From: an uncultured Faecalibacterium sp.
Lineage (GTDB): Bacteria > Bacillota > Clostridia > Oscillospirales > Ruminococcaceae
DNA: 12,581 nucleotides
NCBI GenBank assembly: GCA_937907025.1
Contig: CALESJ010000036.1
Coordinates: 1-12,581 of the forward strand
Direction: 5' to 3'
The notes beneath the pieces were generated by a model. That model had not been told where the DNA came from. It saw only the letters and a list, made by a program, of their open reading frames with translations, and made no database searches. A program made the translations under genes and the position numbers. Of this stretch, positions 7,216-12,581 are shown one piece after another (the first letter of the stretch is position 1; each line of letters begins with the position of its first letter).

Positions 7216-7253
7216 AAAAAACCGGCCGGACCGCACACCCGGCCCGACCGGTT
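7216..7253 (-). terminator. Terminator-like hairpin between GH95 promoter and start codon
   Basis: Arms 7220-7233 and 7240-7253 form a 14-bp GC-rich stem (two G-U pairs when read on minus) with a 6-nt loop. On the minus strand it is followed by six Ts. It could be the terminator of the upstream S41 peptidase gene, yet a good promoter lies between that gene and the hairpin, so the fucosidase transcript starts about 10 nt before the stem. It is therefore also a candidate attenuator or 5'-stabilising hairpin. Confidence 0.75.
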
Positions 7254-7269
7254 CCGTCGCTTTGTTTCG

Positions 7270-7298
7270 AGTATAAAACGCCGCGCAGCCCTTGTCAA
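7270..7298 (-). promoter_or_regulatory. Promoter of the GH95 gene
   Basis: On the minus strand, -35 TTGACA (7293-7298) and -10 TATACT (7270-7275) with a 17-bp spacer. Predicted transcription start is near 7263. No clear operator dyad was recognised beside the leader hairpin. Confidence 0.82.
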
Positions 7299-7343
7299 CG
7301 AGGGCTGTATGAATTTTTTGCAGAGCAAGAAAAGCTGGTTCTG

Positions 7344-9144
7344 TCAGCCGGCCCGGATGATCTCCACCGCCTTTTCCAGCAGCTCATCCCGGCCCGCAGC
7401 AACGCCCTCCACGGTGGGATAGCAAAGCACATCCGGCTGCACACCCACCCGCTGGGTTTCCTCCCTTTCGGGGGTCAGCACGCCCAAGGTGGTGAACCGG
7501 GTGTAGCAGCCGCCGGGCAGGTGGATATAAATGGCGTTGCCGTCCGCCCCCACCGAGGGACCGCCCACCACCACCGCGCCGGGGGTCTGGCGCAGGCACA
7601 TGGTGGAAAATTCCGACTGGCTCTGGCTGGTTTCGTTGATGAGCAGCACCACCTTGCCGGTATACTGGGGGACTTCTTTCGGAGCATCGGACCCGCCCAT
7701 CAGCGTCTGATACCCGGCCCCGCCGTACTGTTCCAGCTGCCAGAACCGCCCCGGCTCCGCCACGTTGGGAAGCTCCAGAATCGCATAAAGGGTGGGTTCA
7801 GGGATCAGGTATTCGGACAGGTCCAGGGTGAACGGGTAGGCGGGATACTGCCGCAGGTCCACCACCAGGCCGTCAGTGCCGGCAAAAGATTCCATCAGCG
7901 GTTCCAGGTCCCCCTCTTTCAGGGTGGCGGGTGCGATATAGCCGATGCGGCCGTCCTCGATCAGGCCGCTTTCCGGATATGCAGTGCCTGCATAATAGGT
8001 TTTGCGGTTGGTCACCTCCACCGTCATTTCCTGTCCGCCCCGGCGCAGGGTGATCTGGGAGGTTTCGTCGGCCGCGCTCACAAGCGGGTAGAACAGGGCG
8101 TTGACGAATTTGTCCGGTTCCGGCACGGGGAAATAGTCGCTAAGTTCGGCGATACGGTCAGCCATGGTCATGCCGTCCACCGCCAACAGCACATCCCCGG
8201 GCCGCAGGGCAGTGCAGTCTTGCCGCACCGCTTGCACCACCACTTCCCCGTCGATGGAAAGGAAGCGGATGGGCAGGAAGTAGTCCCCGTAAAACCGCAG
8301 CAGATGGCCGCCGTTGGTTTCCAGCATCACATGGTTGTCCCCGGTCTGGGCGGTCAGGCGGCCCAGGGCCCGCTCGTAGGACAACTGGTCCTCGGCCGCC
8401 AGCATGTCGTCGATGGCGTTTTGCAGGGCCTGGTCCCAGTCCATGCGGGTGATGTCCACATTGGGCGAGAAATACTCGTAGGCGTTCCAGAACCGGAAAG
8501 CCCCCAGCAGCCGCATACCGTCGTCATCGGCGGAAAAGGCGTTGCTCCAGTTGGTTTCGTTGGAGAAGTCCATGCCCCCCGACGACTCGGAGGAACCGTC
8601 CCAGCGGGCGTAGGCGTAGGTCCAGTCCCCTGCGTGGGTGTGGGACAGCTTTTCCAGATAGGCGCACAGCCCCTCGCCCAGGAACGCCCGGTCCGAGATC
8701 CAGCTCATATCGTTCTCGGTACCCGGGTAGGCTTCCTGCACGATTTGGTAGTATTGGGCCGCCTCGGCGGTGGCCTGCTCAAAGGGGAACTGGTTCAGCC
8801 AGTTCAGCAGGACCGCGTTGACGGCGTCCTCGTCCGCCGCCTGCAGCACCTTGGGCATCACCCGGAAGAGTTCCGCGTCCCAGTTGATCTGCCCCGCAAT
8901 GACGGACGGGTGGCGGTATTTCACATACCCCCACACCTTGGGCCAGCTTGTACAGGGAATCTTTCTGGAAGTCGGTGGCGTCATCCACCACAACGCCCGA
9001 ACCGTGGTCGAATTCGTGGTCCAGGTCCCGGGGCAGCATCCCGGCGTTGGGGTCGCCTTTTTTCTGCACCAGCACCACGGCACAAACAACCAGCAGCACC
9101 GCGCACAGAATCAGCCAGAAGTACTTGCGGATGGTCTTTTTCAT
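7344..9144 (-). pseudogene. S41-family peptidase, membrane anchored, with a single-base frameshift
   Basis: The gene starts with ATG at 9144 (MKKTIRKYFWLILCAVLLV; hydrophobic anchor about 9-27, AGAGGA ribosome site upstream) but changes frame near 8940-8942, where a run of three Gs (CCC on minus) appears to have one extra base. Removing it joins ...DSLYKLA to KVWGYVKYRHPSVIAGQINWD, the usual S41 N-terminal sequence, and gives exactly 599 residues. A PDZ-like segment (GDVLLAVDGMTM) lies at about 310-330, VVDLRQYP near 424, and the nucleophile region TSQSQSEF with Ser at 506, 508 and 510; S508 aligns by eye with the CtpA/Tsp catalytic Ser. The Lys of the CtpA-type FGKG motif is absent (SVGADGN), so a tricorn-like S41 subgroup using other residues is likely. 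It would act outside the membrane on peptides or unfolded proteins. As read, the protein is broken after about 68 residues; sequencing error is possible. Confidence 0.85.
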
Positions 9145-9183
9145 GGTCTGGGTCCTCTTTCTTCGGAATCATTGCATAATTTC

Positions 9184-9212
9184 AGTGTATCCGCTTTTTC
9201 GCGCCGGGGCAA
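9184..9212 (-). promoter_or_regulatory. Weak candidate promoter of the S41 peptidase gene
   Basis: On the minus strand TTGCCC (9207-9212) and TACACT (9184-9189) are 17 bp apart, each matching consensus at four of six bases. It lies 40-68 bp before the start codon, with an inverted repeat just upstream. No better candidate was seen in the gap. Confidence 0.35.
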
Positions 9213-9215
9213 TGG

Positions 9216-9257
9216 GCAGCCTGCACAACGGTGTGGAAAGCTTGTTGTGCAGGCTGC
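9216..9257. repeat. Perfect 14-bp inverted repeat upstream of the S41 gene
   Basis: GCAGCCTGCACAAC (9216-9229) and its exact complement (9244-9257) flank a 14-base spacer. Neither strand has a T-tract after it, so it is not a standard terminator. It lies just upstream of the weak S41 promoter and just downstream of the terminator of the PadR operon. It may be an RNA stem in read-through transcripts or a protein-binding dyad. Confidence 0.8.
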
Positions 9258-9265
9258 GCCCAAAC

Positions 9266-9303
9266 ACAACAACGCCCGCCCTTTTCAGGGCGAGCGCTGT
9301 TGT
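9266..9303 (-). terminator. Terminator hairpin of the PadR-HAAS operon
   Basis: Arms 9266-9282 and 9287-9303 form a 17-bp stem with two G-U pairs and a 4-base loop, starting 5 bp after the HAAS/DUF4097 stop codon. The following minus-strand sequence is only moderately T-rich (TGTTTGGG), so termination may be incomplete and some transcripts may read on toward the S41 gene. Confidence 0.7.
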
Positions 9304-9307
9304 TGCT

Positions 9308-10621
9308 TTATGGATTTCGGATGGATATGGACCCCGACGATGTCCCCAGAATCAGCGTACAACCGCTTCCCTGGCGGGACCATTCATCGTCATCCACAGA
9401 CTGGCTGTCGAAGTCGATGGCTCTCCCTTCCGCTGTCACGGTGGGGTCGGCGGCTACCACAAGGATGTCGCCGGAGATCACGTCGACCCGGGCCTGTTCC
9501 GTCACGGTTCCTTCGACCCGGGCACTGCCGGATGTCGAGTCCATCTCCACCCAATCGGCAGTACCGGTGAACTCCATGTCCCCCGATACAGTATCCAGGC
9601 TGACCTTATCCGCATTTCCGGTAAAGGTCAGTTCGCCGGAGGTAGCGTCCATCTCCATCAAATTGGCAGTGCCGGTGAATTCCATGTCCCCCGATGTGGT
9701 ATCCAGACCGACCTTATCTGCCTTTCCGGTAAAGGTCAGCCCGCCGGAGGTGGAGTTCATCGCCAGTTCTTTACACTGTCCTCCGAACTTTACCGAACCG
9801 GACGTACTGTCCACGATCACCTTGCCGTCCACAACACAGTCCAACACCAAATCTCCCGCGACAGTGTCCACGCTTACGGAACCGCAGGATAACTCCGGCA
9901 CGGTCACCTCTCCGCTGATGGTGGAAAACTGCAAGTTTTCCAAATCAGCTTCGGCCGGCACGGTAATGCACGCCTCGCCATACCCTTCGTTGCTACTCTG
10001 GTTCGATTTTGTGTGTGAAACGAGATAGAGGGTCTGTCCCTCCACACCGGCCCGCTCCACGATCTCGTCATCGCGCAACGTATAGCGCAGCGCATAGGTA
10101 TCCCCGATCTCCACCCGGATATTTACCGCCGCCATATCCACCGAAATGTCGGTAAAGGGCTCCACCGTTCCGTCGTAACTCTGCGGTGATCCCCCGTCGG
10201 CTTTCTGCGTATCCGGCGAATCGGCCCCATAATCCGGTTGAGCTGTTCCGGCATCCCTTAACAACGCGGATTCGGTGGGCACAGAGGGTTCTGCCGCCGT
10301 TCCGGGACGAAGGAGCTTGAACACCCCGATTCCCAGCGCCACAACGGCAATCACGATGCCCGCCAGCACCGCAACAGGCCGCAGGCCGGTCCCCTCCGTT
10401 CCCTGCGGCGCGTCCTGCGTGCGTTTGCCCGCTTCATCCTCCAGAATGCGGGCTGCCAATACTTCCGGCGGGCCAAAATGTTCCCGCAATTGTTCCGCAT
10501 CCAAAAGACCGCCTTCTTGCGCATATTCGCGGTAATAGGTCATGGTTTCCGCACGTTCCGCCTCCGGCATCTGCCGCAGGTATTCTTCCAGTGCTGCAAA
10601 ATAGTCATCCGCTGTATGCAT
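9308..10621 (-). CDS. HAAS (DUF1700-like) and DUF4097 beta-helix membrane protein
   Basis: A 437-residue protein. Residues 1-65 form the helical HAAS/DUF1700-type domain (DDYFAALEEYLRQMP at 5-19, then the short helices ending GPPEVLAARIL) that usually partners a PadR regulator. A membrane helix is at about 82-104, followed by a Ser/Asp-rich linker. From about 155 to the end is a DUF4097-type repetitive beta-solenoid built on TSG/SGD turns: SGEV (236), AGDL, TSGSV, TSGGL, TSGDM, TSGEL, VSGDM, TSGSA, ISGDI, with an 18-residue period. The outside portion probably senses or binds envelope components; this is inference. The ATG at 10621 has GGAGGA upstream inside the end of the PadR gene, only 2 bp from its stop, so translation is coupled. 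Part of the solenoid is a recent tandem duplication (9541-9756). Confidence 0.88.
   Translation of the reverse strand: MHTADDYFAALEEYLRQMPEAERAETMTYYREYAQEGGLLDAEQLREHFGPPEVLAARILEDEAGKRTQDAPQGTEGTGLRPVAVLAGIVIAVVALGIGVFKLLRPGTAAEPSVPTESALLRDAGTAQPDYGADSPDTQKADGGSPQSYDGTVEPFTDISVDMAAVNIRVEIGDTYALRYTLRDDEIVERAGVEGQTLYLVSHTKSNQSSNEGYGEACITVPAEADLENLQFSTISGEVTVPELSCGSVSVDTVAGDLVLDCVVDGKVIVDSTSGSVKFGGQCKELAMNSTSGGLTFTGKADKVGLDTTSGDMEFTGTANLMEMDATSGELTFTGNADKVSLDTVSGDMEFTGTADWVEMDSTSGSARVEGTVTEQARVDVISGDILVVAADPTVTAEGRAIDFDSQSVDDDEWSRQGSGCTLILGTSSGSISIRNP
9541..9756 (-). repeat. Two tandem 108-bp repeats inside the DUF4097 solenoid
   Basis: Copies 9541-9648 and 9649-9756 are clearly similar at DNA level, with shared blocks such as TCCATGTCCCCCGAT and TTTCCGGTAAAGGTCAG on plus. 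The period of 108 bp equals 36 residues, two solenoid turns, and the frame is kept (about residues 289-360). This indicates a recent duplication and possible copy-number variation among strains. Confidence 0.85.
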
Positions 10622-10623
10622 CG

Positions 10624-10929
10624 TTATTCCTCCAACAATCGATCCATATCTTGCTTAAATTGCTGCCATTCTCTTTTCTGACGAGCCAGCTGCTCCTCCC
10701 CTGCTTGCGTGAGATGATAATACCGTCGGTTACGTCCCTGAAAAGGCTGGTCATAAATTGTCAGCATACCAGCCTTTTCCAGACGCCGCAGCGCCGGATA
10801 CAGTGCCGTTTCACTCACATCCAGAATCCCCCGAACCTGGCGTGTAATTTCATAACCATATGTATCACTGTGTTGCAAAATGCTCAATACCACAAAATCC
10901 AGAATTGCACCACCAATCTGGAATCCCAC
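10624..10929 (-). CDS. PadR-family transcriptional regulator
   Basis: A 101-residue short PadR regulator. The winged helix includes HSDTYGYEITRQV (20-32), the recognition part TALYPALRRLEKAGML (41-56) and the wing RNRRYYHLTQAGEEQL (66-81), then a short C-terminal dimerisation helix (83-100). The start is GTG at 10929, supported by GGAGG 9-10 nt upstream; no ATG is available in frame. It is the first gene of a two-gene operon with the HAAS/DUF4097 protein. By family knowledge it represses its own operon and is relieved by an unknown envelope or small-molecule signal. Its AT-rich promoter contains an imperfect dyad that is the likely binding site. Confidence 0.92.
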   Translation of the reverse strand: MGFQIGGAILDFVVLSILQHSDTYGYEITRQVRGILDVSETALYPALRRLEKAGMLTIYDQPFQGRNRRYYHLTQAGEEQLARQKREWQQFKQDMDRLLEE

Positions 10930-10969
10930 TTTCTGTGTGCCTCCTTCTCTATATTTATTATTTTATCGT

Positions 10970-10998
10970 ATTATAAATCGAATAATATAAAGCGTCAA
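10970..10998 (-). promoter_or_regulatory. Promoter of the PadR operon with probable autoregulatory site
   Basis: On minus, -35 TTGACG (10993-10998) and perfect -10 TATAAT (10970-10975) with a 17-bp spacer. An AT-rich imperfect dyad, TTATTTTATCG ... CGAATAAT (about 10957-10985 on plus), covers the -10, a usual place for a PadR autoregulatory operator. Confidence 0.83.
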
Positions 10999-11002
10999 GA
11001 GA

Positions 11003-11256
11003 ATTTCTCCTTGTGTATTCCGGAAAAGCAACATACGCAGTTCCCACCCTCTGCCGATCAGAATTCAACCGCTCTACCGATCCCGTTTTGATGAATCCGG
11101 CGGCTTCCAGCCTTAGTATTGGTTATGTGGGCTCCCAGATGACCAATACTAAGGCTTTGCACAACAGCGGTTCATCGTCAGATTTCGTCAATCGAAACGA
11201 AAAAGCGGCGGCGCCTGCGGGCTTTTCTTTTTGTTCACAAAAAGTTTTGAATTTAT
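11003..11256. other. Intergenic stretch without a convincing gene
   Basis: About 250 bp between the PadR promoter and the twin-operator promoter. An 83-codon plus frame (11013-11264) crosses it but has no ribosome site, contains a long inverted repeat and resembles no family, so it is not called. It holds the 15-bp inverted repeat at 11109-11156 and a weak terminator-like stem (AAAAGC 11201-11206 with GCTTTT 11221-11226, then CTTTTTG). Confidence 0.6.
11109..11156. repeat. Perfect 15-bp inverted repeat with structured loop
   Basis: AGCCTTAGTATTGGT (11109-11123) is exactly complementary to 11142-11156. The 18-base spacer contains a further GGG/CCC pairing. No T-tract follows on either strand, so it is unlikely to be a simple terminator. 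It may be a relic of a small mobile repeat or part of a non-coding RNA. Confidence 0.85.
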
Positions 11257-11260
11257 TCAC

Positions 11261-11302
11261 TTGACTTAGTCAACCAACAGGAGTACACTTGACCTTGTCA
11301 AG
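11261..11302 (+). promoter_or_regulatory. Promoter with twin TTGACnnnGTCAA operators
   Basis: Operator 1, TTGACTTAGTCAA (11261-11273), contains the -35 (TTGACT 11261-11266). After a 17-bp spacer comes -10 TACACT (11284-11289). Operator 2, CTTGACCTTGTCAAG (11288-11302), covers the -10 edge and predicted transcription start. Operator centres are 28 bp apart. This dyad type is common for MarR-like and similar dimeric repressors, but no such regulator gene is in the window. The leader is about 85-90 nt. Confidence 0.82.
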
Positions 11303-11384
11303 CGGAAGGACCGCAAGACGCAAGACAAATCAAAACAAAACTTCGCCCGCCATCGCGGGCCCACCTCAAGAAAGGGGTATAACC

Positions 11385-11927
11385 ATGAGCAAGCTGAATG
11401 ATTTTATGCAGATTATGACCGGACATTTCAACAACAAGGAGCAGTACGAGGCCAAGAAAGAGGAGAACTTCCCTTATGCCGAGCATGTGAACACGGCCTG
11501 CAACGATAAGATCCGCAATCTGCCCGCGGACTTTGCCGGGGTGTTTATGGTGGAGGAGAGCTATTTCACGGCGAAAGGCTCCACCCATGCAGCACCGCAT
11601 CTGTTCCTGTTCACCGAGCAGGAGGACGGCGTACTGCTGACCAGCTACGATCTGCCCGCCGGCTACGACAAGGACAACTTCACCTACGAGAATCTCAAGC
11701 CGGTGGATTACAACGACCTGAAGCCCTCGGCCAAGTTCACCCCGGCGCTCTATACGGAGAAGGACGGCGTCTGGGAGGGCGGCAGCACCTCCATGTTCAG
11801 CCCGGTGCTGAAGTTCACCCTGTTTGAGCGGTTCAGCAAGGATGTGCTGGAAGTTTCCGAGAGTATGACGGTCGCCGGCAAAAAGACCTTCGGCTACGAT
11901 GAGCCCATCCTGTACAAGCGCGCGTAA
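11385..11927 (+). CDS. Unassigned soluble protein, weak CpcT/CpeT-like appearance
   Basis: A 180-residue protein with no signal peptide or membrane segment. The N-terminal MTGHFNNKEQYEA (11-23) recalls the opening of CpcT/CpeT-family proteins, which have a small beta-barrel bilin-lyase fold; this is recognition from memory and tentative, since no phycobiliprotein is expected here. Other features are PHLFLFTEQEDGVLLTSYDLP (71-91 in part), WEGG (130-133) and a beta-rich C-terminus (FSPVLKFTLFERFSKDVLEVSESM). The ATG at 11385 has AAAGGGG 7 nt upstream; the longer frame back to 11289 overlaps the promoter. It is monocistronic: a tightly controlled promoter upstream and a strong terminator 55 bp downstream. 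Tight control suggests an inducible stress or ligand-handling role, but function is unknown. Confidence 0.9.
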   Translation: MSKLNDFMQIMTGHFNNKEQYEAKKEENFPYAEHVNTACNDKIRNLPADFAGVFMVEESYFTAKGSTHAAPHLFLFTEQEDGVLLTSYDLPAGYDKDNFTYENLKPVDYNDLKPSAKFTPALYTEKDGVWEGGSTSMFSPVLKFTLFERFSKDVLEVSESMTVAGKKTFGYDEPILYKRA

Positions 11928-11982
11928 TGACTTTCCGGCAAAGAAACGCCTGAATAAAGGGTACTGAAAAATCTCCAAATAG

Positions 11983-12018
11983 AAAAGGGACACGGTGTAA
12001 AGAACCGTGTCCCTTTTT
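11983..12018 (+). terminator. Terminator of the 11385 gene
   Basis: A perfect 14-bp stem (11983-11996 with 12004-12017), a 7-nt loop and a run of five Ts (12014-12018). AAAA on the 5' side makes it bidirectional. Confidence 0.93.
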
Positions 12019-12202
12019 GTGTAGAAGATATGTCGGCGGGCCCTTTACGGGTTGCGGTGCCCGCATCGGCTGGGCCCCGCCTCTGCGACCGCTGCCCCTG
12101 CTCCGGCTCCCTGTTTCCGCCGCTGGCGGCGGTCGCCTCCGCAGCTGTTCTCGTCCCCGATGGCGCACCGGGAAATCGCAACGTCCCGGGATGCAGCAAT
12201 CA
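12019..12202. other. GC-rich stretch without a supported gene
   Basis: About 180 bp, much richer in GC than the flanking terminator and hairpin cluster. Frames are open on both strands but none has a ribosome site plus a recognisable family. On minus, a frame with CAIGDENSCGGDRRQRRKQ ending at about 12047 could be the tail of a degraded transposase-type gene next to the hairpin cluster; this is a guess. Confidence 0.4.
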
Positions 12203-12474
12203 AAACCACCCGTTGAACGGGTGGTTTGAACAGGCCCTATAAGGGCCTATCTCCTGTGGTAGCCCTCTAAAGAGGGCATTGAACTATTTTTCAATCACAC
12301 CTTTTGCACTGCAAGCCCCCTATACGGGGCTATATCAAGCAATCTATACACTATTCAAAACCATATTCCTTTACTTTAGGTTCCGGCTAACGCCGGAACC
12401 TATTCCATTTACTTAAAGTAAATTTATTGACCCCCAGTTGAACCGGGGGATTTTATCATGCCTATTCGGCGCCA
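12203..12474. mobile_element. Hairpin-cluster element, possible IS200/IS605-type end or derived non-autonomous repeat
   Basis: Seven inverted repeats lie in 272 bp: 12203-12227 (AACCACCC/GGGTGGTT), 12232-12248 (AGGCCCT/AGGGCCT), 12262-12277 (GCCCTCT/AGAGGGC), 12314-12331 (AGCCCC/GGGGCT), 12377-12402 (11-bp stem, loop TAAC), 12408-12422 (TTTACTT/AAGTAAA) and 12431-12449 (CCCCC/GGGGG). The first and last share the loop GTTGAAC. There is no coding frame. The final 45 bp recur at the left edge of the window. Subterminal hairpins and absence of long terminal inverted repeats fit IS200/IS605-like elements, but no tnpA or tnpB is present and the assignment rests on structure only. Confidence 0.6.
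12430..12474 (+). repeat. Right copy of the 45-bp dispersed repeat
   Basis: Same sequence and orientation as 4-48 with one difference (C at 12444 for T at 18). It ends 3 bp before the T-run of the minus-strand terminator at 12484-12510, mirroring the position of the left copy. Confidence 0.88.
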
Positions 12475-12477
12475 ATT

Positions 12478-12510
12478 AAAAAAACAGCCCTGCACACTGT
12501 GCAAGGCTGT
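12478..12510 (-). terminator. Intrinsic terminator of a minus-strand transcript entering from the right edge
   Basis: ACAGCC-c-TGCA (from 12484) pairs with TGCA-a-GGCTGT (to 12510), one mismatch in the stem. On minus it is followed by seven Ts (12478-12484). The gene or RNA it ends lies mainly outside the window. Confidence 0.82.
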
Positions 12511-12581
12511 CTTTGGTGCTAGCAGCAGGGAGGCCACAGCCCCCTTTCCGACCAATCAGGCACCAGGGGGACCCGCGCTCT
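12511..12581 (-). other. 3' end of an unidentified minus-strand transcript
   Basis: Lies directly upstream (minus sense) of a strong terminator, so it is the end of a transcript. One minus frame ends with TAG at 12519-12521 (tail ...VPDWSERGLWPPCC), too short to identify. Alternatively it is structured RNA: GGTGC and GCACC at the two ends of the segment can pair and the interior is GC-rich. I cannot decide between a coding end and a small RNA. Confidence 0.35.

Noticed and set aside
6366..9179. Very long plus-strand open frame (937 codons) opposite the GH95 and S41 genes
   Set aside because: It is a shadow of GC-rich coding sequence on the other strand, crosses two genes and their promoters, has no ribosome site and shows no family features.
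11020..11110. tRNA-like segment on the minus strand (GGTAGAGC resembles a D-arm)
   Set aside because: No T-arm, acceptor stem or proper anticodon stem could be built around it.
11013..11264. 83-codon plus-strand frame before the twin-operator promoter
   Set aside because: No ribosome site, contains a perfect inverted repeat and ends inside the next promoter; no recognisable domain.
4..12474. The two 45-bp direct repeats as attachment sites of an integrated element spanning the window
   Set aside because: There is no integrase, relaxase or phage gene between them, and the right copy is clearly the end of a longer hairpin-rich repeat, which suits a dispersed element better.
12203..12474. CRISPR array
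   Set aside because: The stems differ in sequence and spacing; there is no constant repeat with regular spacers.

Overview
The window looks like chromosomal DNA of a GC-rich Gram-positive anaerobe, most like gut Oscillospiraceae (the Faecalibacterium / Gemmiger / Subdoligranulum group). The reasons are near-consensus AAGGAGG ribosome sites, sigma-A type promoters (TTGACA, 17-18, TATAAT-like), GC-rich coding sequence with AT-rich gaps, and the gene types: BlaI/M56 pair, PadR-HAAS pair, intracellular-type GH95 fucosidase. This assignment is inference. No rRNA, tRNA, CRISPR array or intact transposase gene was seen.

Layout. Positions 4-48 are the last part of a dispersed repeat whose near-identical partner lies at 12430-12474. 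Positions 114-3253 (minus) are a two-gene operon: an M56/BlaR1-type membrane peptidase with an unusual Asp-box ectodomain, then a BlaI/MecI repressor. Two BlaI-type operators sit on its promoter. Positions 3418-4882 (plus) hold two independently promoted membrane protein genes, a YczE-like protein and a DUF2798 protein. Each has a promoter, then an intrinsic terminator, then a ribosome site, so both look like attenuated genes. Positions 4941-7187 (minus) encode a GH95 alpha-L-fucosidase, also with a terminator-like hairpin between promoter and start codon. Positions 7344-9144 (minus) encode an S41 peptidase carrying a single-base frameshift. Positions 9308-10929 (minus) are a PadR regulator and a translationally coupled HAAS/DUF4097 membrane protein with beta-helix repeats. 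Positions 11385-11927 (plus) are an unassigned soluble protein driven by a promoter embedded in two TTGACnnnGTCAA operators. Positions 12203-12474 are a non-coding cluster of seven inverted repeats, resembling an IS200/IS605-type end or a derived non-autonomous element.

How the parts fit. Several units look like cell-envelope sensing or response systems: the M56-BlaI pair (signal outside, proteolysis, derepression), the PadR-HAAS-DUF4097 pair, and an anchored S41 peptidase. The two small membrane proteins look inducible through their leaders. The fucosidase points to use of host glycans. No beta-lactamase or other obvious BlaI target lies in the window, so the M56-BlaI pair may control itself and distant genes.

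The best candidates for something undescribed are the M56 receptor with an Asp-box plus Cys-rich ectodomain, the promoter-terminator-SD leaders, the twin-operator gene at 11385, and the hairpin-cluster repeat placed next to terminators at both ends of the window.
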